Part shown: one piece after another, positions 1 to 10,965 of the stretch
Numbering within the stretch: the stretch's first letter is position 1
How the letters are laid out: every line of letters begins with the position of its first letter
DNA from: Bisporella sp. PMI_857
Lineage: Eukaryota; Ascomycota; Leotiomycetes; Helotiales; Helotiaceae
Reading direction: 5' to 3'
Length of the DNA stretch: 64,000 bases
Assembly: GCA_021307315.1 (NCBI GenBank)
Contig: JAJSPD010000001.1
Span: 1,240,001 to 1,304,000 of the forward strand
Position numbers and translations under genes: made by a program
The notes under the pieces: model-generated
What the model was told of the DNA's origin: nothing
The model's input: the letters and a program-made list of their open reading frames with translations, nothing else
The model's database searches: none

Positions 1-570
1 GTCATACAGCACATTTCGGATGAGCAGAATGTATGTAAGAGATATCTTGAGATGGCTCAGCAGTGTCAGGATGACCTTTCTACAGTTGGCGGAAAGGATT
101 CATTTGCGCAGCGCTATGGTATCATGTTAGAGATTTTTCGACTTGAAGCGCTAAAGCAGGCACAAATCAATCCTCGCAGAAATCTAGGGTTGAATGCAAG
201 TTCAGTAAATGATAACAGCCATGCACCAATCAACGGGGATCATGAAGAGACACCAGTGTTTGTCAACATTGGATCTCAGAGGAACATGCCGGCGCGGCAC
301 GTTACTGCAGAAACACGGCCAGAACCGGGGATGGAAAATAACTACGGACGAGATGAAAGTGAAGGTCGCACAGACAACGTGGATCACTACTCTTTTCTGG
401 AACACACCGGATGGAGCGAATTTGACCCTTTGATAGCGGCTGGGTTTGGCAATCTTGATTCAGTATTCCCACAAATTGGTGAAGATGGCCAATATATCTA
501 TTCTAACGGCCCTGAGGATCTTCATCATTGGAACTACGTTGACCATGAGAATGCAGTTATGCTGATCTAG
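1..570 (+). CDS. C-terminal part of a probable fungal transcription factor (5' end outside window)
   Basis: An open frame enters at base 1 and runs to a TAG at 568-570, about 189 residues. The first Met at base 52 is internal, because the frame is open upstream of it. The visible part starts with a helical stretch (ISDEQNVCKRYLEMAQQC), followed by a low-complexity region rich in Asn, Asp and Glu and an acidic, aromatic C-terminus with repeated Phe, Tyr and Trp. This resembles the region behind the middle homology domain of Zn2Cys6 regulators, where an acidic/aromatic tail may act as an activation domain. No DNA-binding domain is visible, so the assignment is an inference from composition and architecture. 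Confidence 0.45.
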   Translation, partial: VIQHISDEQNVCKRYLEMAQQCQDDLSTVGGKDSFAQRYGIMLEIFRLEALKQAQINPRRNLGLNASSVNDNSHAPINGDHEETPVFVNIGSQRNMPARHVTAETRPEPGMENNYGRDESEGRTDNVDHYSFLEHTGWSEFDPLIAAGFGNLDSVFPQIGEDGQYIYSNGPEDLHHWNYVDHENAVMLI

Positions 571-2006
571 ATGGCCTAGCACTGAACAAATCGCCAATCT
601 ACTCATATATGTATGAGATATGTCCATGTTTTCAAGACGAAAGGCGTTACAAACCAGGAACCAATAAAGTGCTGACAGTCACAACCTTCTTGATTCTCTT
701 TAGATGTTGGCATAAGTGGCTGCAAGAGATGACGAAGGACGTCCACACCAAATGAAGCTACCATTCAGGGCATTCCACCAGATGCAACGGCATTACAAGT
801 TTTAAGGACTTTATAATTTTGTAGTGGATCCTTTATCAAAGGACGCTGCTCTCGGAATTATTACATTGCATCAATGAATACCTACCCCAAATGTCCCACG
901 TAGCTCGCACTCGAAGCATTTCCATATTGACCAAAATCAGGAGTGACTTGCCATGCTGTTTGAAGCGCATCACTTACGTGGTGTTCACCTATTCTTGGAA
1001 GCTTGAGGCTTTTCTTGGACTTCATACATTTTTGTTATAGTCCCTTTGCCTTCCCGTCTATAGTTGTGAATGATCAGCCAAGGAGGATCTGTGGAAGATT
1101 TCCACTGAGGCAAACCCCACTATTTCGCATTAGCTGAGGTCCAGAGAGTTCCCACCATATATCACGGTGTAAGCAGACAATTCGTCATGTCCGGATTCCC
1201 ACGCGTCCAAGTCCAGAAATCGCTCCGGGATTCATTTCTTTATTGTCGTTTTTCCTGATTGAGACTAACTCAAGTTTCTTTTTTTTCTGGGGATCCACAC
1301 GGGTGGCTTCAGCGCTCTCAGCCCTGTTCTCCGGATCTTATCGATTATCATTATCATCAGTTCTTCAGGGGGCACAACCTTGCAGAAATGTTTAGATGCG
1401 TGAGGGGCATGACATGATCAATAGAAGGTTTATAGCTAACCAGCAATCATTTTTAAAAATGATGCTTTGGATGCCGCCCTGGGATACAGACACCTGTCAC
1501 TACTAGGAAGCTCCAGCATTAAAGATTATGGAGACATCTTATTTGGGGTCAAGCTTCTGGAGTATGCGTCAAGGTTGCCAGGCCAGGGGAAATGACACTT
1601 GAGGAATGCTTTCAACAACCCCCTTTTTTCCTGCCTTTGGTAAATAATATGAATGCCTCTCCTGTAAAATTTCACACCTTTCATTTCTCGACATAATACG
1701 CCTGGCACGCTCTGGCATCAATTGCAACAAGTCTTTCTAGAACTTTCATGCTTGTCGACAACGCTTGGGTTATTGCTCGTTTCATACCCCTGCCAGCTCC
1801 AATATCGAACACGAACCACGACTCTGGCGTATCACCACCTTCCACAGCAACTGTCCTAGAGATACACAAGATATAAAATCCCCGAATCTATCGCGGGGCA
1901 GAGTGAATGAGCGTTTGCAATACTTTATTTGCTCATTCTGAGAGAAATTGAGCACCTTGGCTCCTCTACTCACGACATAGACTGCGAAACGCGAAGTACT
2001 CAAATC
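571..2006. other. Intergenic, no gene recognised
   Basis: About 1.4 kb between two plus-strand genes. Only short ORFs without start context or recognisable motifs occur. T-rich and CT-rich tracts near 1270-1290 could belong to the promoter of the downstream gene. I see no RNA gene or repeat. Confidence 0.5.
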
Positions 2007-3584
2007 ATGTCTACCACCGAGGAACCTCAGGAGCACCCCTCCTTCCGTCGACGATCTCCTTCACCATCTACATCTCCTACTCCAGCCATTGGAGCTTGTC
2101 CAGAAATGTCTCGTTGCGTATCTACAACCTCGACCGGCTCACTCGATTCTAGTACGAGGCTGTCAATGGGCAGCTCGGTAGGGACCTCGGTGTCTCGATC
2201 GTCTTCCGCCAGCTATACCCCACGACAATCTATGGGAGGATTGGACAGAAAGAAGGGCGTGCGGGGCTACGTGAGACCTCAGGGAACGGATTTCGCAACG
2301 TCAGCCAGACACAGAGAGAGCGTGTTGAGCTTGGGCAGCATAGCACATCTACAATATTACTTCGCACGAACTGGGCTCTTAGACGGGAAAGGCGGGAGGT
2401 TATCGAAGAAGAGAGAGGGTAATAATCGTGGCACGTTGGACTTCTCGGTGCTGGATACTTCATTTTTATCACCTAGAGTGGTTGGCTTGGACGAGGATTC
2501 GTCGTATGCTTCCATGGGGAGCAGCCCTGAGCTGCTGGCACAAGGACATGGCGGAATGATGGTCGAGAGCCCTACACAAGAAGACTACGGCTACATCAGT
2601 GAAGATGAGGACCACCCACATATGCTTCCTCCCACCGCAAGCACTTACAAGCACCGCGAAATGCCGATTGAACACCCGCCAACCTTAGAAGAGCTGAAAA
2701 CCGAGCTACGAAAATCCCTTGATGAAGCTTCTAAAGTCCTCGAAGAAGTGAAGCAGAACCCAGTCTCACCACCTGTATCCCCAGCTCGTCCGCAAAGTGC
2801 GGGCGGTACTCCAGTTGATGCCAAGTCTGAAAGTCAGGGTTGGTACGAATTACAAGGCATGCACGTCCTCGACATCATCACCCTTGCGATCCGAGCTGCC
2901 AAAATGTATTACACAGCCCACGACCAGCCAGCTCGTCTCTCGGCTATCAAATCAGAACGAAAAATCCGTGCCGAGCTCCTATCCGTGATGGAAGTTCTCA
3001 AGCGCATGGCAACCAGAAACTTTGCGTCTGGTATGCGAAAAGAGGAGCGTGAGACAATTGAGAAGTGGGTTGAAGGTGTCTATGATATGCTGAATCAGGA
3101 AGAAGCGATGGAGGAGGCGGAGTGCAAGCAGCGTGCCAGCTGGACCTGGTTGGATGATTCGTGGCAAGGCAGGGAGACTGAGAGGGAATACGCTTTTATA
3201 AAGTCAATGGATCCGGATGCGGATACTCTTCCAGCATATCAACCAATTGATGATGCTACCGACGCGGATATTCCACCTTTCTTGCGAGATCTGAAAACAG
3301 GGTTAAGATTGGTGAAGCTGCATAATTCGGTGGTAAAGAAAAGCAAGAGGCAATTTGGGGCGATCGATAAGTGGCATACGGATTTTGGTAAACCCTACCG
3401 CTGTGCAGAAAACTTGCGTTTCTGGATTAAGGCCGCGGAACTTCGATGGGAGGTTATTCTCAAGGTCGACGTGATGGGTATCGTCAACGGCACAGACCGT
3501 GCAGCAATGAAAGGCTTCGAAGATGCAGTTTGGACGTGGTGCAAGAAAGTGCGAGAGGAGATTATGGGAGAACTGAGGAACTGA
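2007..3584 (+). CDS. Conserved-looking orphan protein, 525 aa, Ser-rich N-terminus and helical C-terminal domain
   Basis: Single-exon gene. The frame opens at 1929, but the ATG at 2007 begins a typical disordered N-terminus (MSTTEEPQEHPSFRRRSPSP) and is preferred. Residues 1-110 are Ser/Thr/Pro-rich. Around residues 225-250 there is a charged helix likely to form a coiled coil (LEELKTELRKSLDEASKVLE). Roughly residues 270-525 look folded and helical, with many Trp and charged residues (WTWLDDSWQGRE, FWIKAAELRWEVILKV, WTWCKKVREE). A stretch near residues 430-455 (PPFLRDLKTGLRLVKLHN) faintly recalls a calponin-homology helix, but I cannot confirm that. I do not recognise the family. The lack of introns contrasts with most neighbours. 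Confidence 0.8.
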   Translation: MSTTEEPQEHPSFRRRSPSPSTSPTPAIGACPEMSRCVSTTSTGSLDSSTRLSMGSSVGTSVSRSSSASYTPRQSMGGLDRKKGVRGYVRPQGTDFATSARHRESVLSLGSIAHLQYYFARTGLLDGKGGRLSKKREGNNRGTLDFSVLDTSFLSPRVVGLDEDSSYASMGSSPELLAQGHGGMMVESPTQEDYGYISEDEDHPHMLPPTASTYKHREMPIEHPPTLEELKTELRKSLDEASKVLEEVKQNPVSPPVSPARPQSAGGTPVDAKSESQGWYELQGMHVLDIITLAIRAAKMYYTAHDQPARLSAIKSERKIRAELLSVMEVLKRMATRNFASGMRKEERETIEKWVEGVYDMLNQEEAMEEAECKQRASWTWLDDSWQGRETEREYAFIKSMDPDADTLPAYQPIDDATDADIPPFLRDLKTGLRLVKLHNSVVKKSKRQFGAIDKWHTDFGKPYRCAENLRFWIKAAELRWEVILKVDVMGIVNGTDRAAMKGFEDAVWTWCKKVREEIMGELRN

Positions 3585-4645
3585 TCGTTGGGGCATGAGA
3601 GGTGCAAATAAATTGAATGATGGGATAGAGGATTACGATTCAGATGACTTGTGATGAATAATTGATGGGAGATTGAGGCTTGCCGCATGGCTAATGGCGA
3701 TTGCTAGCCGTTGATTGAGTTGTACATAATTTTGGGAGGATGCCCCACTTGCCCCCTTTGCACTATACCCAATTTCTCCTTCTCAGCAGCATTATTTGAC
3801 CTTTAGGGTCCTATATGAATTGATTGGCTTCTCAAAGTGTCTCCTCTGAGTAAGGCCTACTGGTATTTTTACCGTACGCGCGAGTGGAAGCATGTCACTC
3901 TTAGACCTGAGCTTACACGTGGATGATGGATGGTGTGTTGAGCGAGCCTTGCCAGTCAAGTCCTGAGTCTACGGAAATAAATTCAATTCAATAGAGGCTT
4001 GAGCGAGCATATCATCTCTCTCCTGCGTTGCATGTGATGCAGCATTCCCAGCTGCGTCGAGGACAATTCAAATATACCCCGTATCAGGAACGAAGCAGGT
4101 CACCCTCCCACCCCCAACGGCGTTTTTTCATATTTTAACATCCTGATAACGAGCACGGCTGCTTGATGCCTGATTGATTGAATCGAAGAGGCCCGGCCCA
4201 CGTATTGAAGCGCAAGGCTCAAAATCGCACCTCTCCCGCTCCTTCAAAAACGTGCAGCTACCCCTTTCATGGCCACGAGGCAATCCTATTAATCTTGCTT
4301 CCAAGTTAATCGTCACCATGTATAGCCAGCAAAGCCTCCCATTCCACCCCTACACCCCAACAACTCGTTTGCCTCAAACCCGCAAGATTTACAGAATCCA
4401 TTCTCTCTAAAAACTCCACCCCAAAAAAACAAACCCCGTAGAAAAAACCCTCTTGCGGATTATTTAACGTCGCGAAGCTGGCGTGTGAGCTCCGAATTTA
4501 TATCCCACAAACACATATTATCCTGAGCAGTGTGGGTTTAAATAGAATTATATGGACGAGAGCCAAAACGGGAGGTGTTTTAGCTGGATAGGGGGGGCTC
4601 CGTTGCGATTTTGGCACAAGGGGCCTTTGGATGGGGGATGTTGGG

Positions 4646-4680
4646 TTGTTTTTTTTTATTTTGTTTTTTTTGTTTTTTTT
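4646..4680. repeat. Poly-T-rich low-complexity tract
   Basis: Runs of 8 to 10 T interrupted by single A or G bases. Such tracts are common in fungal intergenic DNA and may exclude nucleosomes. No gene is attached to it. Confidence 0.8.
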
Positions 4681-5476
4681 AACTTTTGGCGGATTTTATT
4701 TGATATTTGGGAATAGGTGAGCTGCTCGAGGAATATATGAGCATGAGCAGGAGATGGAAGGAAAGCGGGTTGGGAGGGATGCAGGTGGCTAAGGCTGAAT
4801 TGAAGAGGCGGGTTGAGCATGGCTTGATTTGGGCTTTTAGCTCGCCTCCTTAATATGCAATACGTGTCACTCTAGATTATATGCTGTACTTACAACCTTT
4901 CTTCCACCTGCAAGTCTCAGTCTTAATTTTGGATGTGGTTGGTAGAGATCATGGCTGGTTTGGGCGATTTAAGCGAGCATTCAGGGGTAAACCTCTGCCA
5001 TCAGGTGTGATGAGCAGAGCTTAGTTTTCTCATGAGAACGTTAAGTAAATGTGCTCGTAAGACTTGATGAAAGTACTGGCGCGATATGTACCCTGCATCA
5101 TGAGCTTAATCCTACTTTCGCGGGCAAAAAATGTGTTTCTGACCTTGCCTCCTCAGCCACGGCCCCTACATTTCCCGTTTGAAGGAATGCTTAATCAAGG
5201 TTTAGATGCATTATAATGCCTCACCATACTTTGTATGAGCGAGTACTTATGATTCAGAGTACTACGAAGACGAGTTCAACCGCATGATAAAGAAAAGGCA
5301 CAAATGCGTTAAGTTCAATTCATGTAGACCTGATATGGCTGACTCCAGCCTAAAGCACGCATAACTTACACCAGCGGACTCGCTGGATGATGGTCCCTTG
5401 TTTTGTTCAGGAATAGGTATTCACTTATCTGGCATTACAACTTTCTTGGGGCTAAAGTCTGGTAATTGATGAGGAC

Positions 5477-6022
5477 CTAAACATGAAACCAGTCATGGAG
5501 GACTTCATGATTACGTTGGAGAGATTTGTTGTTGGAACTACCGATTCGATAAATCGTCAAAGAATTCAGTCCAACAGAATCGATGTCTACGGTTCTATAC
5601 CACCACATTTCGCTTCGTTTTTCAACTATATTATCATCTTCATGATCCCCAGAATTTGGTGAGTGTGAATCGCAGCAAGCCGTATCGATCTTGATCCTAG
5701 CACAAGAGGATATGCGGTGCCGATTGCACGTATTCTCAGAAGGAAAGGAGTAACCACCAATCCGAATTATTTGGTTGGTGTAATATTGTTCAGTCCTGAA
5801 AGACGACAGACTATGTTTTGGTGGATTAGTGAAAGCGACACCAATTCCCCGCCACTTCTTGTCCAAAGTTAGAAAGACTTCACAAATATCTACGCAGAAT
5901 TGGCTCTCAAGTATACGAAAGACAGTACAGAGGGATTTTGCAGAGATAGTATAGTCAAGCAGGAACTCGTCATCCCACCATTGACACCCCACTATTGCTG
6001 GCCGTGTCTCGTATCGAGTCAA
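5477..6022 (-). other. Unassigned open frame of about 180 codons, no ATG
   Basis: A 546-nt frame on the minus strand whose first codon is TTG. There is no early in-frame ATG, so it would have to be an internal exon or a remnant. The translation is not low-complexity and contains plausible protein-like segments (DEFLLDYTISAKSLCTVF, DICEVFLTLDKKWRGIG). A second short frame at 5970-6197 overlaps its 5' end in another register. I found no convincing splice path to an ATG and recognise no domain. It could be a decayed gene, a lineage-specific gene with a missed first exon, or chance. Confidence 0.2.
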
Positions 6023-6358
6023 ATCTACTCAACCTGCACAGAATGCCCAGACTAGCTAGGGACAGCTGTTCCCCTGATGATCCTGCCATAGTTCTCCACC
6101 AAGTGTCAGCGCGGGGCAGGAATTTCAGGGGAAGTGAATAGCTGGCCGATATTGGCACGGCCCGATGAAGCCATCGCCACGACTCGCGGCAAAGCAATCA
6201 GTCTCGAGGCAGCCGACCCCGCCATCGTTCATGAGGGGCGAGATGTTTGCTTGACAAATTAAAGAGCTCTCGAATATAATGGAAAAGCTCTCTCAATTTT
6301 ACTTCTTGGATTATTTTGAAAACTTTATTAAATCAAATTTAGGCGACGGCTTCCTTCA

Positions 6359-6372
6359 ATATATATATATAT
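6359..6372. repeat. AT dinucleotide microsatellite before the aldolase start
   Basis: An uninterrupted AT run ending five bases before the ATG at 6377. In this position it lies in the 5' leader or core promoter of the aldolase gene. Confidence 0.8.
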
Positions 6373-6376
6373 CAAG

Positions 6377-7301
6377 ATGGCTCCATCAAAAAACTGGAAG
6401 GCAAGCAACAAAACTATTCAGATCCTAGAAGCTGCGGAAAAGGGAGGCTATGGAGTTATTGCAGCAATTGCCTACAATATTGAGCACATATTAGCATTCA
6501 CTCGGGCTGCGGAAAAGGCACGATCGCCGTTCATAATCCAGTTCTTCCCTTGGGCTGTTACATATTCAGACGGGCTGCTTATTCGGACTGCAGCAGATGC
6601 CATTAGCAGATGCACAGTTCCGATCGCATTACATATGGATCACGCCCAAGATGAGAAACTCATAAAACTTGCAGCAGATACACTTCCATTCGACAGCATA
6701 ATGGTGGACATGTCGCATTATGAGAAGGAGGAGAACTTAGCCAAAACAGCTGCGCTGGTAAAATACTGCAACGAGAAGGGGATTTCAACTGAGGCAGAAC
6801 CTGGACGTATTGAAGGCGGAGAAGATGGTGTGATGGACACGGAAGGTCTGGAGGGAAGTAAAACCACCCCAGAAGAAATCGAGGAGTTCGTCGCCACTGG
6901 AGTTGATGCACTCGCGCCAGCTTTCGGAAATATGCATGGAGAATATTGGGCGGCTGGCCCACAACTAGATTTCCCTAGGTGAGATCGAACAATGGTACCA
7001 TGTTAACTATCCTTGACTTACCTCCTCTAGACTGGAACAGATACGCAAGAATATCAATAGCAGAGTCAGGATTGTGCTTCATGGAACGAATGGATTCGAA
7101 CCAAAGCTTATGAAGGAATGTATCGCAGCAGGATGCTCCAAGCTCAACGTAAACAGGGTGGTTTTGGACAACTACTATGAACACTTTAGAGCAAACGCTC
7201 CAACAATGTCTCATACGAAGTTGATGGAGGAGGGTACGGAGAAGGTGATCGCTCAGACGATTGAATGGATGGAAATTTGTGGCTCAGCAGGCAAAGCATA
7301 G
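6377..7301 (+). CDS. Class II (zinc) fructose/tagatose-bisphosphate aldolase family protein
   Basis: Two exons, 6377-6978 and 7031-7301, joined across a 52-nt intron that keeps the frame through an Arg codon; 290 aa. Known for the family: reversible retro-aldol cleavage of ketose bisphosphates or related sugars, in the cytosol. Seen here: the catalytic Asp and first zinc His in ALHMDHA (Asp88, His89), a second zinc His in FGNMHGEY (His187), a third in VLHGTNG (His218), and the VDMSHY loop. Length matches the usual 280-300 aa. The whole metal site is intact, so the enzyme should be active. Substrate cannot be told from sequence: bacterial KbaY/GatY-like enzymes are the closest pattern I recall, and the fungal member may act on a non-glycolytic sugar. 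A Zn2Cys6 regulator follows 350 bp downstream on the same strand. Confidence 0.9.
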
Positions 7302-7652
7302 AGCGTTGAATTGATACACCAGTTGACTAAACTTTTATTGCTCGTTGATGAAGAGCTTACCGCAATCAGATGCGTCGGAAATGGATGACTAATAATGTAG
7401 GCTAGGCTATTTATAGCATAGACTCACTCGCATAATTAGCAAAGCCTCGTCTCGAGACTCTCGGTCTCATTACTAGTTCAGGAGGAATAACTAAGACGAG
7501 CGAATAAAACGGAAAAGATAGAGCCACGACTACATCAAGTCTAGGCTAACGGCCCTCGCCTCGAGAAGTAAAAGGCAAAGGCCTGTCCATTTCCTTCAAG
7601 ATGTTTGCGCAAAGTGCTAGTCTCTCTCTGGCCTCGTCCCGAGTGTCAGAGT
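7302..7652. other. Intergenic between aldolase and regulator
   Basis: 350 bp holding the 3' region of the aldolase and the promoter of the regulator. It contains several GAGACTC/CTCGTC-type pyrimidine-purine stretches but no recognisable element or ORF. Confidence 0.5.
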
Positions 7653-9995
7653 ATGAAGTTAAGTGTTCAGCCGGAAGATGAGAAGATGGAGGTTATGCCT
7701 TCTCATACCACAATACATAAGAGCAAGAGAAAACGGAAGTCTCGTAGTCGGGGTTTGAGAAAAACAACAGGGTGGTAAATTGTATAGATCATTGATATCC
7801 GGCTAAAGGCTAATTTTACGGTAGTCTTACATGTCGTAAGAGGCATCTAAAATGTGATGAGGATATTCCCTTCTGTGGACAATGTACGAAAAGTAAGCAG
7901 ATATGTGTCTACGCAGCGCCAAATCTCCATATTACATCGCTAGCTGAGACAACATCAACATCACCAGTCGATGAACAACTCACGACAGATGCTGTTATCC
8001 CACCGGCGACCGAACAGCTATCGACATCTAGTCCTGATTCTAGTCCTAATACTAACCATGATACTGGTAATATTCGAGTGGGTTCTTCAGATGGAGAACG
8101 TACAGAAGCAGCCAGCGGCTTATTACACCTGAATTCAGCTGGTCCAGCAAATATTTCTATTACCACAGCGGCACAGTTTGACGATACCTTACTGGCGGCA
8201 GCGGAGACACCTCCAGATGCTGCGCTGTCTCGGTGGTTTGGCTTGTTGGTGGAAGACGTCGATCAAGGATTCGGATCTTGCCCAGAGCTTCTTGCAGAGC
8301 CTGGTTCTAGACCTGTTTTCATGTTATCAAGACCTTTGGCGCATGAAGAGCGCAGCTTCAATTTCGGTCTTCAATGGGAAAGGCAGCCCTGGAGAGGTGT
8401 AGAACCTTCGAAGCTATCTTTTGCTGAGCGATCACTCTTGGAGAATTTTGTCCAAAATGTTGCGGCTTGGGTGAGGCAATGTTGTGCTTTCATATAATAC
8501 TTTAGTATGTAAGCTTATCCTCAGTGCATTGGACCTTCTGGCGTATTATCTTCATAGATGGATTATGCCTGGCATTATGAAAACCTAAGGCGACATACCA
8601 AAAGGCTTGGCTCCATCTATTTTTTTATACGCCTAAAATTCTGGCGCATTGTGTATGAGCTTACATGCGAAGACCAGGTGTTTATGGAACGAACTCTAAT
8701 TGTGATTTATAGATTGATCTTTTTGATCCAGCACGATGTTTCTCGACCCTTGTTCCTCATCTAGCCGTAAGTCCACCCTTCTGCTTTATGAGTTCTCAGC
8801 GAAAATCCACTGACAGATTTCTCAGATGCATGATACCGGACTTATGAATGCTGTGCTTGCACTCTCAGCTAGGCACCTATCTCTACGGCCAGATGGCGCT
8901 GATGAACAGCGCGATAAGAGCGTTGCCTTAAACTATTACTATAAGACACTCCACTATCTTCAAGAAGGCATGAGCCATGAAAGCTACACAACCAGCCTAG
9001 AACTGCTCGCTACTGCCCTCATCGTGTCAACTTATGAGATGCTCGATGATACAGGTAATGGATGGGAACGGCATCTCAAAGGTGTCTTCTGGATACAGCG
9101 TTCTCAGGTAATACATGGAGAGTCTGGTGGGCTTCGATGTCAGTCTTGTTTTCTATAACGCTGTGTCGAAATGACGCTGACGTATGTGGTAGCGGCGGTT
9201 TGGTGGGCGTGGCTTCGTCAAGATGTTTGGGCAGCTTTCAGAGAAAGGAGGAAGACTCTCAGCTTTTGGACACCTACAAAGCCTTATGACATGCTTACCC
9301 CCCATGAGATTGCATTGCGGTCAGTCTGGATATTTGCTCGAGCCGTGGACTACTGCTCAACCGAGGAGGTTGATAATGGCAAAAATGATGTCCAATCTCG
9401 TTTAGAACATGCCGAAAAATTGCTGGAGATTCTAGAGGATTGGGAAAGGAATCTAACGATTGAGTTCACACCACTACCATATATTGACAACTCTAATTCA
9501 ACCGGCTTTCAACCGATCTGGATAAACCCTCCCGCTTTAGGTACGGTTTTCAAGATTGTCATATCTTACAGTGCTAAGCTTCACAGGTGTCTCCGTGCAA
9601 TTAAATTGCGCCGCCAGAATTCTCCTCCTCCTGCATAAGCCATCCCTTGGAGGGAGGCGGGAATTCATGGAACAACAACATTTGGTATCTAAGTGCATCA
9701 ACACAATTTGTGGTATCGCTTTGACTTTGACAGATGACGCTTCGAGTTTGATGTCATCACAGTGCTTGTTTATCGGTGAGTTATGCTATGTTTTGCCCTA
9801 ATTATCGGAAAGCAACTGACTCAAGGAGCGGGCATGTGCGTCCAAGAAACTGCAAAGCGCCAGGTGCTGCTCGAAAATATCGACTTATGCCAGCGCAGGT
9901 CAGGATGGCCTACAAGATCTTTAAGTGAAGAACTGAAGTCAGATTGGTCCTCAGATGAACTCATGACCAGACCGTTGAGGCACATTTCTCCATGA
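7653..9995 (+). CDS. Zn2Cys6 fungal transcription factor (ARCA-like, Fungal_trans_2 type)
   Basis: In raw ORFs this looks like broken fragments, but seven exons restore one 613-aa protein: 7653-7774, 7825-8470, 8713-8766, 8826-9138, 9193-9540, 9587-9775, 9826-9995. All phases agree. A basic stretch (KSKRKRKSRSRG) precedes a complete binuclear zinc cluster with six Cys at about residues 41, 44, 51, 58, 61 and 68 (spacing C2C6C6C2C6C). The first intron splits the codon of the first Cys. The C-terminal two thirds carry the ARCA/Fungal_trans_2 pattern: ENFVQNVAAW, then DLFDPARCFSTLVPHLA, LSARHL, WWAWLRQDVWAAF and a terminal helical region. Such proteins bind CGG-type sites and regulate carbon or secondary metabolism. 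Intron 2 (242 nt) is longer than the others and is the least certain junction. Confidence 0.85.
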
Positions 9996-10232
9996 TATCT
10001 AACGCAAGATTTGCTGGTAATGGTACGCGCCAATCAGGGAAAGGCCCTGAAAAGGGGTTAAAATATGGAAAGGCTTAATGGCGACTATTACCACATTTAT
10101 TATGGTATTGACAAAGGCACACTTTCGGACGTCCAACGTTCAAGATGTGTCAAAAAAATGCCCTCGGCACTATTCCAGATTAGAAAGATAGACAGCGGAT
10201 ATTACATAAATTTTAAAAAAATTAATCAATGC

Positions 10233-10965
10233 TCAATATCTCCGGCCGCCATACCAGATATCATGTCTATCTAACCTTCTCGACCTCCTCAACCTGGGCT
10301 TCGAAGGCTCATAATATGGTTCGTAGTCCGGATGCAAACAGTATCTTTCCTTTCTCTCATCTCTCCAACCCTTCGACTCCCTATACTCTCGCGGTTGCCA
10401 TCCCACTCTACGATCCTTATCTCTCTCCTTTCTCACACTCTCTCTTCCCAGATCACCATATCGGTCTCTACTGACCAGCTTTTCGCTTCTCCAATCCAGT
10501 ACCATATCATTTGGAGCCCAATCTTTGAGCAAATAACAGAGTGGCAGGCCCTTCTCTGAGCTTTGATCATATAGACCAACATTTTTGTGCGCAGAACGGT
10601 GAAGTGGATAGAATTTCTTAGATGTCAAGCCAAGGCAAGTTGATGACACAGGATCCAGAGTATCAAATATAGAAAGCTGGATCTCAGGTGGAAGGTTGCT
10701 CAGATATGGTTTATCATTTCTGGGATCTATCCATACTCAGTATCTGCATCTGGTACTTGATTGAATGCTTACATGAAGTAGATTTCGTATAATTTGAGTA
10801 CTGGTACGGATTTTGGGTTGGGTAGCTGCTCCTTGTTGATGATCTGGGCTGATAAGGTTGGCTTCTTGGCGTCCTTGAGGAGCGACCTAACCTGTGTCTC
10901 CTAGTTGAATATCCCATACGGAACAGGTCTCTAAGAGAGTACGAAGTGAAATAGTTCCCGGACAT
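10233..10965 (-). CDS. Small F-box protein with Arg-rich tail
   Basis: Two exons on the minus strand, 10965-10773 and 10726-10233, separated by a 46-nt intron with a GTAAGC donor; 228 aa. The F-box lies at about residues 73-115 (LPPEIQLSIFDTLDPVSS followed by TCLGLTSKKFYPLHRS), the form common in large filamentous-fungal F-box families. After it comes VPLY-like packing (HKNVGLYDQ) and LCYLLKDWAP, then an Arg/Tyr-rich tail. F-box proteins link substrates to SCF ubiquitin ligases through Skp1. No substrate-binding repeat is visible, so the partner is unknown. The N-terminal 60 residues are also Arg/Ser/Tyr-rich and probably disordered. Confidence 0.75.

Larger units (their letters stand above)
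3585..6376. other. Long intergenic stretch with homopolymer tracts
   Basis: About 2.8 kb. It contains a T-rich block at 4646-4680, A-rich patches near 4420-4445 and no convincing gene except the doubtful minus-strand frame at 5477-6022, listed separately. An AT dinucleotide run at 6359-6372 sits just before the aldolase start. No tRNA-like or repeat structure was seen. Confidence 0.45.

Noticed and set aside
7653..9995. Zn2Cys6 gene as a pseudogene broken by several stops and frameshifts
   Set aside because: Each break coincides with a consensus intron, and removal gives the family's conserved blocks in order with correct phases.
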